Positions 15,901-25,576 are shown, counted from the stretch's first letter. The stretch: DNA of 64,000 nucleotides from Cytophagales bacterium (GCA_017303795.1 JAFLBR010000009.1:62001-126000); one strand, 5' to 3'. Notes: generated from the letters alone by a model not told the origin. Numbers and translations are program-made.

Positions 15901-17115
15901 ATGGCCTTAATAAAAATCGGATTAATTCGGGAGGGTAAAAATCCACCAGATAAACGCGTTCCTTTTACTCCGGCACAAGCTGAAGAAATTGAGCAGCGGT
16001 TTCCGCACGCAAAAGTTATTTGCCAACAGAGCAAAGTCCGGTGCTTTGAAGATACTGAATATGAAGCGCGGAATGTGAACACACAGCTTGAGGTTAACGA
16101 TTGTGATATTCTGATGGGGATAAAAGAAGTTCCTATCGACATGCTGGTGCCTGATAAAACATATCTATTCTTTTCACACACCATAAAAAAGCAACCGTAT
16201 AACCGAAAACTTTTGCAGGCTGTGCTTCAAAAAAAAATCCGGTTAATAGACTATGAAGGTTTAAAAGACACACAAGGTAACAGGCTGGTGGCCTTTGGTC
16301 GCTTTGCCGGAATTGTAGGCGCCTACAACGGGTTGTGGACGTATGGAAAGCGATTTAAACAATTTGACTTACGCAGAGCTTTTGATTGCTTTGATATTAA
16401 TGATCTGAAACTTGAGTTGCGAAAAATCAAGTTGCCTCCGATAAAAATTGTTTTAACCGGAGCTGGTCGCGTGGGTAAAGGTGCTATGGAAACGCTGGAC
16501 ACAGCTGGTATTCGTAAAGTAAGTGTTGCCGATTTTTTAACTAAAACATATTCTGAGCCAGTCTATGCTCAACTCAGCAGTGCCGATTATCATGAGAGAA
16601 AAGAAGGTGGTCATTTTAACCGGGACGAGTTTCATCGTAACCCCGAACGTTATCAATCTACGTTCAATAAGTTTTTAAAAGTTACCGATATACTTATGGC
16701 TGGTGCTTTCTGGAATCCGAAAGCACCCGTGCTTTTTACAAGAGAAGAGATGCTTGCTTCTGACTTCGGCATTAAAATAATAGCAGACATTACGTGCGAT
16801 ATTAATGGTTCTATTCCCAGTACCATTCGCGCAAGCTCAATTCCTGATCCGCTTTACGATTACAATCCAGAAACCAATTCAGATTTACCAGCATTCAGTC
16901 ATGAAAAATTTGTTACAGTAATGGCGGTTGACAATCTTCCTTGCGAGTTGCCCCGCAGTGCCTCAGATGAATTTGGGCGTGATCTGATTGATCGCATTTT
17001 AAAACCGCTTTTGTTTGAAGATACCGAAGGGATTATCAAACGTGGTACGATTGCAGAGAATGGAAAACTAACTGCCGAATTTGCTTACTTGCAAGATTAC
17101 GTGAATGCAACCTAA
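15901..17115 (+). CDS. Saccharopine dehydrogenase-like NAD-dependent enzyme (AlaDH/PNT fold)
   Basis: This 404-residue protein starts 'IKIGLIREGKNPPDKRVPFTPAQAEEI', the AlaDH/PNT N-terminal domain seen in LYS1 and alanine dehydrogenases. It has a substrate segment 'TYLFFSHTIKKQPYNRKLLQ' with the catalytic lysine/histidine region and a Rossmann domain from 'KIVLTGAGRVGKGAMETL' (about residue 180). 'IIADITCDINGSIPSTIRA' and 'DNLPCELPRSASDEFG' are strong matches to saccharopine dehydrogenase (lysine-forming). In bacteria the substrate may differ from the fungal one. It is followed by the DUF4286 gene 11 bp later. Confidence 0.88.
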   Translation: MALIKIGLIREGKNPPDKRVPFTPAQAEEIEQRFPHAKVICQQSKVRCFEDTEYEARNVNTQLEVNDCDILMGIKEVPIDMLVPDKTYLFFSHTIKKQPYNRKLLQAVLQKKIRLIDYEGLKDTQGNRLVAFGRFAGIVGAYNGLWTYGKRFKQFDLRRAFDCFDINDLKLELRKIKLPPIKIVLTGAGRVGKGAMETLDTAGIRKVSVADFLTKTYSEPVYAQLSSADYHERKEGGHFNRDEFHRNPERYQSTFNKFLKVTDILMAGAFWNPKAPVLFTREEMLASDFGIKIIADITCDINGSIPSTIRASSIPDPLYDYNPETNSDLPAFSHEKFVTVMAVDNLPCELPRSASDEFGRDLIDRILKPLLFEDTEGIIKRGTIAENGKLTAEFAYLQDYVNAT

Positions 17116-17126
17116 AAATTAAACGC

Positions 17127-17429
17127 ATGCTTCTTTACAACGTAACGTTTGGTATCGACAAACAAATAGAAAAAGAATGGCTGCTCTGGATGCGCGAAAA
17201 CTATATTCCGGGCATTATGAATACCGGCCTTTTTACAGAACACAAAATCTACAAAGTGCTTACGCACGATGACGAAACCAGCATCTCATATAGTGTTCAA
17301 TGTTTTGCCCCTTCCATCGAACATGTATTGCAATACCTGAACGAGTTCGCGCCTAAGCTCGTAGAAACACACCACGCCCGCTTTAAAGATCAGCATGTAG
17401 CGTTTAATACCTTACTCGAAGAACTTTAA
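17127..17429 (+). CDS. DUF4286 family protein
   Basis: The 100-residue protein matches the DUF4286 family of Bacteroidota: 'MLLYNVTFGIDKQIEKEWLLWMRENYIPGIMNTGLFTE' followed by 'SYSVQCF' and a C-terminal helix. It has a ferredoxin-like alpha/beta pattern and no known catalytic motif. It starts 11 bp after the saccharopine-dehydrogenase-like gene and overlaps the convergent acetyltransferase gene by 4 bp. Function is unknown. Confidence 0.85.
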   Translation: MLLYNVTFGIDKQIEKEWLLWMRENYIPGIMNTGLFTEHKIYKVLTHDDETSISYSVQCFAPSIEHVLQYLNEFAPKLVETHHARFKDQHVAFNTLLEEL

Positions 17430-17896
17430 CGATCTTGTAGTAATTGTTTTATCTGGTTTGTTTCCAGATGGCAATTCACCCATTCACCATCTAATCGCGA
17501 TCCATATGTTTTATAAAAGGCGATGGCGGACTCATTCCAATCCAACACCTGCCACATCATGCCAGTACAATTATCCAGCACAGCTTGGTTCATAGTGGCA
17601 TCAAATAAAGCTTTACCTAAACCAAGCCCCCGTTTATTCTCTGTAACAATTATGTCTTCCAGATAAAGGCGCTTTCCTTTCCAGGTAGAATAGCGGTAGT
17701 AATACAAAGAGATTCCATGGATTCCGGTTTCATCCTCTGCTACGAAGAAACCAAATAAGGGGTTGGGTCCAAATCCATCAACCTCCATCTGCGCTACGGT
17801 ATTTGTAACCTCGTGTGGAGCGCGTTCAAAGTGCGCCAACTCCAATACCAACTCAAACACCCGTGGCAAGTCCTCAAGTCTACCTTTTCTAATCAT
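17426..17896 (-). CDS. GNAT family N-acetyltransferase
   Basis: The 156-residue protein has a GNAT acetyl-CoA site 'YLEDIIVTENKRGLGLGKALFDATMNQAV' (motif A, with the RGLGLG pyrophosphate loop) and motif B 'MMWQVLDWNESAIAFYKTYGSRLDGEW'. The pattern resembles diamine acetyltransferases and ribosomal-protein acetyltransferases; the substrate is open. It lies on the minus strand downstream of gldN, but a strong terminator at 17908-17934 divides it from the type IX operon, so it has its own promoter. Confidence 0.9.
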   Translation of the reverse strand: MIRKGRLEDLPRVFELVLELAHFERAPHEVTNTVAQMEVDGFGPNPLFGFFVAEDETGIHGISLYYYRYSTWKGKRLYLEDIIVTENKRGLGLGKALFDATMNQAVLDNCTGMMWQVLDWNESAIAFYKTYGSRLDGEWVNCHLETNQIKQLLQDR

Positions 17897-17907
17897 GATG
17901 CTGTTGT

Positions 17908-17934
17908 TAAAAACAAAGGGCCCTTACGGGCCCT
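17908..17934 (-). terminator. Intrinsic terminator of the gldKLMN operon
   Basis: On the minus strand AGGGCCC-GTAA-GGGCCCT makes a perfect 7-bp G+C stem, followed by TTGTTTTT. It lies 22 bp after the gldN stop. Confidence 0.88.
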
Positions 17935-17955
17935 GTTATTAAATACTTTGGAATT

Positions 17956-18852
17956 TTAGTACTCCCAAAGGTTGTGTTCTTTCTCCATCAACTTCATTTC
18001 TTCTTCCCAACGGGCAAATACAGATTCACCATAGCTACGACCATTACGCTCATAGATTTGTTGGATTGAACGATCATCTGGGTTTTCAACTTTGTCAATA
18101 ACACCTCTGAATAATCTCAATTTGAAGGCATCCGTAAACGTTCTGTTCTCTGCAGGGTTGTAACGATTTCTCCACAACACTTTATCACGCTCTTTATAAT
18201 CTTTACTGTGCGCTGTCTTCTCAACTGCGTTGTAAAAATCTTTGTAGTTGATGAAGGCAATAGGGTTAATTGTTGTTTCACCTGAACGTTGTGCCAACAA
18301 ACCAATTGATTGGATGTCGTAATACAAACGTGAACGCCTCTTATCGAAAATCACATCTTCGATAATGGTAATCGCAACAATATTATCCTTAGTGAAGAAT
18401 TCGGTTTGAGAAGCGGCCAATTCCCACCACTGATTGTCAGTTGGTAAGTGATTCTTGTTATCGTTACGGGTTGACTGATAGTTTTTACCCCTGTAACTGG
18501 CTGTTTCATTTGTGAAATAAGACTTGTTAGCGTCATATGGAGGTTCAGCAACAGCCTGATTACTTACCAGAATTTCTTCAGCTGGCCTTGTATTTTTTAA
18601 AGAGTCATCATAAGCCACAATTGCGCCACTTTGAATACTCTTGATTAAAAAATTAGTAAGGTCGGATTGCGCTGACTTAAAACCGGCATTTTGTTTTTCA
18701 TTCAAATCAACTGTTCTCCATACCCGGAAGCGATACAATTGCTCGTAGTAAGGGATTTTCTCAGTCGAGTTCGGATTGTAAATAGTATCCGGTTGAGCGT
18801 AAGCCGCACCTGCCAAGCCAAAAGACAGAATTGCTATTTTAACAAGTTTCAT
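17956..18852 (-). CDS. gldN: Gliding motility / type IX secretion protein GldN (PorN)
   Basis: The 298-residue protein has a signal peptide (ending YAQPD) and the GldN signatures 'IPYYEQLYRFRVWRTVDLNEKQN', 'FFTKDNIVAITIIEDVIFDKRRSRLYYDIQSIGLL' and 'VLWRNRYNPAENRTFTDAFKLRLFRGVIDKVENPDD'. GldN works with GldK as a periplasmic ring under the outer membrane in the type IX system. It starts 14 bp after the gldM stop and is the last gene of the operon. A DUF-like insert 'NKNHLPTDNQWWELA' interrupts the middle, as in other Cytophagales versions. Confidence 0.95.
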   Translation of the reverse strand: MKLVKIAILSFGLAGAAYAQPDTIYNPNSTEKIPYYEQLYRFRVWRTVDLNEKQNAGFKSAQSDLTNFLIKSIQSGAIVAYDDSLKNTRPAEEILVSNQAVAEPPYDANKSYFTNETASYRGKNYQSTRNDNKNHLPTDNQWWELAASQTEFFTKDNIVAITIIEDVIFDKRRSRLYYDIQSIGLLAQRSGETTINPIAFINYKDFYNAVEKTAHSKDYKERDKVLWRNRYNPAENRTFTDAFKLRLFRGVIDKVENPDDRSIQQIYERNGRSYGESVFARWEEEMKLMEKEHNLWEY

Positions 18853-18866
18853 TTCTCCAATTTAAA

Positions 18867-20444
18867 TTATCTACCCATCACGTAAACGCCTTCTAACTTA
18901 GCATTTACAGGTTTTGCATCGTTATCGTTAGGATCCCAGGTTGAACGCACTACCTGAACATTGTAAATCGAGAAGCTATCACCTGGACGAAGTCCGTATT
19001 TACTCAATTCGATTGTTCCTGAGGTTAATGTAATAGGCGTTTTACCTGTAATCTGTAATATCATCTGTGTAACGCGGTAACCAGCATCTTTAGCGTTCTG
19101 ACGTTTGAAAGTTTCGTCAGAAATATCGGGCACAAAGCGAACAATTGAAGTTCCGGGGGGAATACCCTTTTTCACATCGTACTCGCCATTACCCACCATC
19201 AGTTTCGCAACTGGCATGGGTACAGCCTTAGCTTTGAAAGGCTTTACTTCAATTCGGGCTCCGTTTACAAGAACACTTACGTCCATTTGCGGACGAGTAG
19301 GAATTAGCACAAACTTACCAGAACCTTGTGCTACAATTTTGCCTTGATCGCCAGGAGCACTTAAAGTGATGCCCGAAGATTCAGTAAGGCCTTGAACTGT
19401 AACAGACATTTCGTTACCACAATCCAGATATAATGTGCTTGCGCTTTCCGATTCAAATTTTGCTACCGGACGAGCTACTTTATATCTGATTGTTTCTTCA
19501 TAAGGTTTGCCCTTAATGTTAATTTTTACTTTGTAAGATGCCTCAGCAAGACCATTCTTGTCGTAAGTTCCACCCTGAGTTCTAAACTTGATCTTACCCA
19601 TTTTAATACCGGTAGCGGCATCCTTTTCAACTTTTACCGCAGCACCATTGTAAAACATTTCTGATTCTGCATCAGTTGCACCAGCAATAAATAAGTCTGC
19701 AGTGTATTCCTGCCCAGCTACCAAGGTATTCGTTTCAGCACGAACCATGGGTACTACTTTATCGAACTTAACCTGAACACCTTCTGCAACAGCATTCAGT
19801 GTATCCAAAGCTGCCATTTCGTATTCCAGAATTTCAGTTTGCATCTGGCTGAGGGTTGCGATAGCCCCCATAGTAGGCGTTTGCTCAAATTGAAACTGAA
19901 GAAAGTTTTTGCTTAGTTGATTCGTATTGCTCTTAAACTGCTCGTAATCCTTAGCCGTGCGAGTTAACCCCGGAAATGGGGTTTTGAGTTTCATAATTTT
20001 ATTCAACTCATTCACGTGGTCGTTAAGTTTCTTTTCATAACCCTGACCAATCTCTGGTTTTCTGCTATCCAGCATTAACTCTTCCGCACGGTGTGTGTTT
20101 GTTACCAAAGCTTCACCTTCAATGGCTTTGCCATCGGGTTCTGATCTCATTTTACCTTTTACCTCATCGATATAGGCAATGGTTGCTTTTGTTAATTCGC
20201 GTACCTGCTTAGCTTTCTCTTTTGCTTCTAACACATCAGGATCTTGACTTGTAGATCCGAGAATAGCGGTTAGCTTATTTTCATTTGTTACTTGTCCTTC
20301 TGCTATTAGCTTGAGAAGGGTGTCATCTATAATGGCAAATTTTTCGAGAACGGAATTACTTACGTTAAGTGCCAACAAAGCTGTTAACACCATGTACATC
20401 ATCCCGATCATCTTTTGCCTGGGTGTTTCCTTACCACCTGCCAT
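18867..20444 (-). CDS. gldM: Gliding motility / type IX secretion protein GldM (PorM)
   Basis: The 525-residue protein starts 'MAGGKETPRQKMIGMMYMVLTALLALNVSNSVLEKF', the GldM N-terminus with its single membrane helix. A long helical part follows, and then the periplasmic beta domains D1-D4 ('TNTLVAGQEYTADLFIAG', 'RPVAKFESESASTLYLDCGNEMSVTVQG'). GldM forms with GldL the proton-driven motor that crosses the periplasm and powers secretion and gliding. It lies 51 bp after gldL and 14 bp before gldN. Confidence 0.97.
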   Translation of the reverse strand: MAGGKETPRQKMIGMMYMVLTALLALNVSNSVLEKFAIIDDTLLKLIAEGQVTNENKLTAILGSTSQDPDVLEAKEKAKQVRELTKATIAYIDEVKGKMRSEPDGKAIEGEALVTNTHRAEELMLDSRKPEIGQGYEKKLNDHVNELNKIMKLKTPFPGLTRTAKDYEQFKSNTNQLSKNFLQFQFEQTPTMGAIATLSQMQTEILEYEMAALDTLNAVAEGVQVKFDKVVPMVRAETNTLVAGQEYTADLFIAGATDAESEMFYNGAAVKVEKDAATGIKMGKIKFRTQGGTYDKNGLAEASYKVKINIKGKPYEETIRYKVARPVAKFESESASTLYLDCGNEMSVTVQGLTESSGITLSAPGDQGKIVAQGSGKFVLIPTRPQMDVSVLVNGARIEVKPFKAKAVPMPVAKLMVGNGEYDVKKGIPPGTSIVRFVPDISDETFKRQNAKDAGYRVTQMILQITGKTPITLTSGTIELSKYGLRPGDSFSIYNVQVVRSTWDPNDNDAKPVNAKLEGVYVMGR

Positions 20445-20495
20445 GATCTTTTATTTTTTGTTTTTAAAAAACTTCAATCTCTAAACTCTTCAATC

Positions 20496-21320
20496 TTAGT
20501 TACCGCCCTTCATAGCAGTAAGCATACCACCATAAACTTTGTTCAGGGCAGTTACATTGTTGGTAAGGCTTCCCAATTCCGAAGAGAACTTCGCAGTGTT
20601 TTCACCCACTTTAGAAAGACCTTGCATAGCACCAGTTAAACTTTCGTAGAACTTGTTCATGTTCTTCACATGAGAATCTGCGTCTTTCAACTCCATTTCA
20701 TAAACTGCATTCAATGACTGTAGGTTTTTAGTAACAGCCTGCATTTGCTTATGATATTCGTTGGTGTCTTTTGATGCATCAGACATTGACTTAACAGCCG
20801 TCATGGCAGTTCCGTAAGCCTTATTCATTTCCGTTAGGGCAGAAGAAGCTGACTGAACGTTTTTAGCATATTCGTTAGTGGCTACCGCAGCATTAGACAG
20901 ATTGCTCATCTGAGAAGCAGATGTTGCCAAATTGGTTAACCCTTTACCAAGATTATCCAACAGGTTTTGATCAACCTTAGCGGTTTTCAACATTTCGTCA
21001 ATTTTCAATAATGGAGAGTCTCCACCAGCCGGGCGGTTGCTGATTTTAGTTGCCGTAGGATTTACAGGGCCTTCATATTCTTCAGAAAGTTCTGGGTATA
21101 CTTTTGACCAATCTGGTTCTTCGTGCTTCGGTTCGAAGGCACTTAAAAAGAAGATAGCGGCCTCAATACTTAAACCTAAAATAAGCATCAAACTCGCACC
21201 TTCCATGTGCTCGATCTTAAACAAAGCACCTATAATTACTACCGCTGCCCCAATACCATAAATTTTGGGCATTATAGTACTGTAGAGTAAATTAACAAAT
21301 CCGCCTTTTTTCTTTGCCAT
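20496..21320 (-). CDS. gldL: Gliding motility / type IX secretion motor protein GldL (PorL)
   Basis: This 274-residue protein shows the GldL pattern 'NLLYSTIMPKIYGIGAAVVIIGALFKIEHMEGASLMLILGLSIEAAIFFLSAFEP', two membrane helices with the key glutamate in helix 2. A long cytoplasmic helical tail with heptad-like repeats follows. GldL conducts protons and turns GldM. Gene order sprF-gldK-gldL-gldM-gldN and the common strand support one operon, ended by the terminator at 17908-17934. Confidence 0.97.
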   Translation of the reverse strand: MAKKKGGFVNLLYSTIMPKIYGIGAAVVIIGALFKIEHMEGASLMLILGLSIEAAIFFLSAFEPKHEEPDWSKVYPELSEEYEGPVNPTATKISNRPAGGDSPLLKIDEMLKTAKVDQNLLDNLGKGLTNLATSASQMSNLSNAAVATNEYAKNVQSASSALTEMNKAYGTAMTAVKSMSDASKDTNEYHKQMQAVTKNLQSLNAVYEMELKDADSHVKNMNKFYESLTGAMQGLSKVGENTAKFSSELGSLTNNVTALNKVYGGMLTAMKGGN

Positions 21321-21382
21321 GGTTCTGTGAGATTTAAGTTTAGTCCGTCTTTTTTTTAAATAAATATAACCAGAGTTTTTAA

Positions 21383-22504
21383 TTATTGAAATTCAGCACC
21401 TGATGAGCGGCCCAGATTCGTCATAGCACAACGAAATCCAATGTAGGCACGGGTTGAATCTTTATACTCATAAGTTCTGGTTCCAGTTTCCAGGTAATAC
21501 GCCACATCTTTCCACGAGCCTCCACGAATCACTTTGCGTGCATTATAATTTTGTTTTGAATTTCCTTCGCGATCGTATGCGTTTTTATCGATGTACTGCG
21601 GGTTCAGATCCCATACTGTTGGCACTGATGCAGGATTGAAATCGTCAAGACACCATTCCGAAACGTTACCCGCCATATCAACCAAGCCGTAATCGTTAGG
21701 GAAATAAATGCCTACAGGCGCGGTGTATGCAAAGCCATCATCGTAGAAGTTACCACGACCGGGCTTGAAGTTAGCCAACATACAACCTTTCGAGTTACGG
21801 ATGTATGGGTTACCCCAAGGATACTTAGCCATATCGCGACCTCCACGAGCTGCGTATTCCCACTCAGCTTCTGATGGTAAACGGAACGCTGGCATAGGAG
21901 GCTGACCTCCGTTAACCTGACGCCACTCATTTAAGAAGGCTGATCTCCATTTTCCAAAAAAGTTTGCTGCTTCCCAGCTAACACCTACTACCGGGTAATC
22001 CTGATAGCCTGGGTGTTGCCAATAATAATCTACCAACGGATCGCCCATGTGGTGCGAGAAGTCTTTCATCCACACGGTAGTGTCAGGATAAAACTTCTCC
22101 ATAAACTCCTGCTGACCGATCTGATCGAAGTTTGTTAAGCCTTCTGCTCCGTTAGGATCAAGAAAGAAGGTTGTGAACTGCAGGTATTCATCGTTTGTAA
22201 TTTCGGTCTCATCCATGAACAACGGACCGATTGTTATCTGCTTGTTGAAGTTGATTTGAGTGGATGCCGGATCTTCATCGGCTTGACCCATGTGGAATGT
22301 ACCCGCTGGAATTGGTACCATACCATAAGGTATTACCATCGACCAGCCTTCTCTGCGCTCAAGTGTGGATTGCCCCACAACTTCGCCCCGGGCATCGCCA
22401 CCTTTATTGCCGCCAATACCCAGCAAGCCGCAGCCCCCAACCAGGGTGCCCGCTCCCAGAATTAAAGCATAGTACAGAACCTTCGGAGATACTCTCTTCT
22501 TCAT
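21383..22504 (-). CDS. gldK: Gliding motility / type IX secretion lipoprotein GldK (PorK)
   Basis: This 373-residue protein has a lipoprotein signal, 'MKKRVSPKVLYYALILGAG' then 'TLVGGC', and a formylglycine-generating-enzyme-like (SUMF1) domain: 'VPIPAGTFHMGQADED', 'MDETEITNDEYLQF', 'RLPSEAEWEYAARGG', 'DMAGNVSEWCLDDF' and 'RKVIRGGSWKD'. GldK forms the outer-membrane-linked ring with GldN. I chose the ATG at 22504, as the 14 residues before it do not belong to the signal peptide. A longer frame starts at 22546. Confidence 0.95.
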   Translation of the reverse strand: MKKRVSPKVLYYALILGAGTLVGGCGLLGIGGNKGGDARGEVVGQSTLERREGWSMVIPYGMVPIPAGTFHMGQADEDPASTQINFNKQITIGPLFMDETEITNDEYLQFTTFFLDPNGAEGLTNFDQIGQQEFMEKFYPDTTVWMKDFSHHMGDPLVDYYWQHPGYQDYPVVGVSWEAANFFGKWRSAFLNEWRQVNGGQPPMPAFRLPSEAEWEYAARGGRDMAKYPWGNPYIRNSKGCMLANFKPGRGNFYDDGFAYTAPVGIYFPNDYGLVDMAGNVSEWCLDDFNPASVPTVWDLNPQYIDKNAYDREGNSKQNYNARKVIRGGSWKDVAYYLETGTRTYEYKDSTRAYIGFRCAMTNLGRSSGAEFQ

Positions 22505-22644
22505 ACTTTTTTTGTTAGTTCCAGTCTTTCGGTTTAGTAAAGCCAACGATACAGACCCGAAAGATATTCTTTTTCGCCTTTTTTTTAAAAACCTGAGATA
22601 CCAAATTCAATAAATTCTACAAAAATCCAAAATATTAGTCCCGC

Positions 22645-23595
22645 TTAATGTCTGTAGCGGGGGGTACGTACTATCTTTTTGCCGATTGTCGGATTAACCG
22701 GCAACTGGTAGGTAAGCAAGATTTCGTGCGACAACGGCTGCTTGGCTTCCTTATCTTTCACAATTACATCCATTCCGTAACCTACTTTCAAAGCTCCGTC
22801 TTTCAACAGGCTGTAGCCCAGCATCACAATGGCTGCTTCCGATTGTCTGAACGACAAACCGCCCCACATCTTGTCTTTATAATAAGCTATTCCACCTACA
22901 TCAAAGCTGGTTTTGGTAAAATCGGACTTAATAAGGGTTGAGAATTGCAGTCGCAGGTCGAAATTAACCTGATAATAATAACCCCCGGTTATATACATGT
23001 GTGGCTCAAGCGCGCTGCGCTGGCTCACGCCAAAATCAAATGTTGACTTAATAAGGTGGTTGAAACTTACTCCCACATAATATTTTTCGCGATGCATAAA
23101 AACACCTGCTGCCAAATCTGGTTTAACCTGCGATGTTTTGCCCACTTTATCTTTTAATAGATCATCGTCTGGATCGATGTACCGGTACATATCAAAGTCG
23201 AGTGTTTGAGAGAACATACCTGCCTTTAATCCGAAACTAAGTTTGGTATCTTTTAAAGCCAGGTGGTACGCATACGAAACCTGCGCCTCTAAATTATTAA
23301 GTGCCCCCAGCCTGTCGTTAACAATATAGCCGCCAATACCGCTTCTTATTCTATTAAGTGGTGCCGTCATCGAAATGATTTGAGTAGTAGGGGCACCACC
23401 ATCACCAAAGGAAGGTTGATACCCAGCCCATTGGCTGCGATGCAAGGCTGTAAACTTTGTAATGCCTTCTGCTCCGGCATAGCCCGGATTATAGTACATG
23501 GTGTTAAACATGTAGTGGGTAAACTGTGGGTCTTGCTGGCCCAGGCACACATTAATAGTGAATGCCAGTAGAAGTAAAAAATAGACTTTCTTCAC
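22645..23595 (-). CDS. PorP/SprF family outer-membrane protein of the type IX system
   Basis: The 316-residue protein begins with a signal peptide (cleavage after LGQ) and the family signature 'QDPQFTHYMFNTMYYNPGYAGAEG'. Alternating strands of an outer-membrane beta barrel follow. PorP/SprF proteins are thought to attach the gliding adhesin or the secretion ring to the outer membrane. It lies 140 bp upstream of gldK on the same strand and is the likely first gene of the type IX operon. A possible promoter (TATCTTTA, 23617-23624) lies 21 bp before its start. Confidence 0.93.
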   Translation of the reverse strand: MKKVYFLLLLAFTINVCLGQQDPQFTHYMFNTMYYNPGYAGAEGITKFTALHRSQWAGYQPSFGDGGAPTTQIISMTAPLNRIRSGIGGYIVNDRLGALNNLEAQVSYAYHLALKDTKLSFGLKAGMFSQTLDFDMYRYIDPDDDLLKDKVGKTSQVKPDLAAGVFMHREKYYVGVSFNHLIKSTFDFGVSQRSALEPHMYITGGYYYQVNFDLRLQFSTLIKSDFTKTSFDVGGIAYYKDKMWGGLSFRQSEAAIVMLGYSLLKDGALKVGYGMDVIVKDKEAKQPLSHEILLTYQLPVNPTIGKKIVRTPRYRH

Positions 23596-23616
23596 AGGTT
23601 CTTATTGAACAGGACT

Positions 23617-23624
23617 TAAAGATA
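23617..23624 (-). promoter_or_regulatory. Possible -7 box of the sprF-gldKLMN operon
   Basis: TATCTTTA on the minus strand agrees with TAnnTTTG in seven of eight positions. A TTTTG lies 21 nt upstream as a -33 element. Confidence 0.4.
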
Positions 23625-23709
23625 AGCCAATTCTTATCACACTTTCAAAACCAATGTAATTAAAGTGTAATAAAATCAGAGTACTGGTAAAAACGTAAGG
23701 GTTAGCCAG

Positions 23710-24486
23710 TTATTTGATTCCGTTGGCGGATCTTATATAGAGTTCCAAGGCCCCCGTCATGGAAGGGGCATTGGGCAGTGGTGCTTCAATGTCCAGAATC
23801 AAGTTAGCATCGCGCACCGCCTTTGCCGTAGTTGGGCCAAAGGCTGCAATGCGGGTATTGTTCTGTTTAAACTCGGGGAAGTTTACAAGCAATGAACTGA
23901 TGCCTGACGGGCTGAAGAATGCCAGCACATCGTAAAAAACATTTTTAAGATCGTTAAGGTTAGCGGCCACCGTGTGATACATAATGGCTTCGGAGAAGTT
24001 GAATCCATTGGCTGTTAGAAAATCCGGAATGTCGCTCTTGCGGATATCAGAACACGGGAAGAGGAATTTCTCGTTCTTATGTTTCTTAATAATCTCCAGT
24101 AAATCTTTCGTGTCTTTTAATCCGGAAAAAATTTTACGCTTACGGATTACGATATACTTCTGCAGGTAGTTGGAGGTTTGATCGGAGATGCAGAAATACT
24201 TCATATCGGGTGGCATCTCTATCTTTAACTCGCGGCAAATAGAAAAGAAGTGATCTACTGCATGGCGGCTTGTAAGAATGATTGCCGTGTGCTGAAGGAT
24301 ATCTATCTTCTGTTTGCGGAAATCTTTAATGGGAACGGCATCCACCTGAATGAACGGGCGAAAGTCGATCTTGAGTCCGTATTTCTCTGCAAGTTTGAGG
24401 TAGGGTGAATTTGCATCGGTAGGAGCTTCCTGAGTAACCAGAATGCTTTTTACTTTTCGCATTCTGTCCGTAGCAGTTTCAATCAT
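23710..24486 (-). CDS. hemD: Uroporphyrinogen-III synthase
   Basis: The 258-residue protein has the two-lobed HemD pattern: 'KVKSILVTQEAPTDANSPYLKLAEKYGLKIDFRPFIQVD', 'HTAIILTSRHAVDHFF', 'VLAFFSPSGISSLL' and 'RIAAFGPTTAKAVRDANLILDIEAPLPNAPSMTGALELYI'. It closes hydroxymethylbilane to uroporphyrinogen III in tetrapyrrole synthesis. HemD proteins are poorly conserved, but these segments and the length agree. It follows the DUF4271 gene by 19 bp, a pairing common in this phylum. Confidence 0.9.
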   Translation of the reverse strand: MIETATDRMRKVKSILVTQEAPTDANSPYLKLAEKYGLKIDFRPFIQVDAVPIKDFRKQKIDILQHTAIILTSRHAVDHFFSICRELKIEMPPDMKYFCISDQTSNYLQKYIVIRKRKIFSGLKDTKDLLEIIKKHKNEKFLFPCSDIRKSDIPDFLTANGFNFSEAIMYHTVAANLNDLKNVFYDVLAFFSPSGISSLLVNFPEFKQNNTRIAAFGPTTAKAVRDANLILDIEAPLPNAPSMTGALELYIRSANGIK

Positions 24487-24505
24487 ATCAACACGTATCG
24501 GGTTC

Positions 24506-25576
24506 TTAAAACAATAGCACTTTACCTATTATTATCAACGGGATAATTTCGGATGCGCAAAGGTACGAAAATAAATGAAAAACGGGCAGGCCTGTGCGCC
24601 CCAATAATTTCAAAAACAAGAATGCAACGCTAATCAATATAAGTGTGGCTGCTATGAACAATAAACCCGCAAATGCGCCTGCACTACTGGTACCTGCAAT
24701 AAAAAAGCCTATAAGCACAATACACACACCAATACCCGAGATAAACAAGAGCCTGACAAAATGAAAAAACTGAAACCGAACTGTATCGCGTAAGCCAAAC
24801 AATTGCGAAAAAATAAAAATCAGAAACAACTTTACTATCAATACAACAAACACGGTTACGGATAATCCTAACCAAATACCGAATGTTGCTACGGTTGATT
24901 CCGTAATGAAATATGTACTAAGCGAAAACCGATCGTTCGAAAACCGAAACAAGATGAGGATCAGCAACGCAAACAGAAAACTAACAAAAGCGAAATACAA
25001 AATGTTAAGACTTGCACCAATCCTACCCGTTACGGTGGCCTCATCTCTTTCTTGAATCGAAAACAATTTGATCACATTGAGGTAATCGAAAGTGAGTTGA
25101 GGATTGGCCCGGAATAAGCCCACCATAAAAAAGAGCAAAAGAAAAGTGGCTATTATAATAAAGTTGTTGAAGTGGACTGATGGCCGCAAAGCATTTGAGT
25201 CCACGTGCTGTTGATTTGGAATTACCAACCAGGTTTTGAGAGAATACACCCGTGGCTGCTGATAAATACTTAGTCGTGCTGCGCCCCCGGCCACCCGAAG
25301 CAAACTATCGCAATTTATTTTTAACGTATCGGCAGATCGCCAGCCAAGTTGACCATTCACCAAAACAGAAAACTCATGCCTGTCGGTTATATATAATGTA
25401 CCGGTATGAGTTTTACTGCTTAACTCCAGATGCACCGACTGTGTGGTTTGGTTGGCGAACGGAACATAACTCCCATTCTGATATACCTGCCACTGCATTT
25501 GCAAATTCAACTCGCGGGGTTGTGCGTATAGTTGAGCAGAAAAAAAGATTAGAAGAAGAAACAAACAGAATTTCAT
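24506..25576 (-). CDS. DUF4271 membrane protein
   Basis: The 356-residue protein has a signal peptide (to YAQ), a ~120-residue soluble region and about seven hydrophobic segments in the C-terminal two thirds. The spacing 'RFQFFHFVRLLFISGIG' and 'LFSYLCASEIIPLIIIGKVL' is typical of DUF4271 proteins, which stand next to hemD in many Bacteroidota. No catalytic motif is seen and function is unknown. It is divergent from hemW with 72 bp between the starts. Confidence 0.85.
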   Translation of the reverse strand: MKFCLFLLLIFFSAQLYAQPRELNLQMQWQVYQNGSYVPFANQTTQSVHLELSSKTHTGTLYITDRHEFSVLVNGQLGWRSADTLKINCDSLLRVAGGAARLSIYQQPRVYSLKTWLVIPNQQHVDSNALRPSVHFNNFIIIATFLLLFFMVGLFRANPQLTFDYLNVIKLFSIQERDEATVTGRIGASLNILYFAFVSFLFALLILILFRFSNDRFSLSTYFITESTVATFGIWLGLSVTVFVVLIVKLFLIFIFSQLFGLRDTVRFQFFHFVRLLFISGIGVCIVLIGFFIAGTSSAGAFAGLLFIAATLILISVAFLFLKLLGRTGLPVFHLFSYLCASEIIPLIIIGKVLLF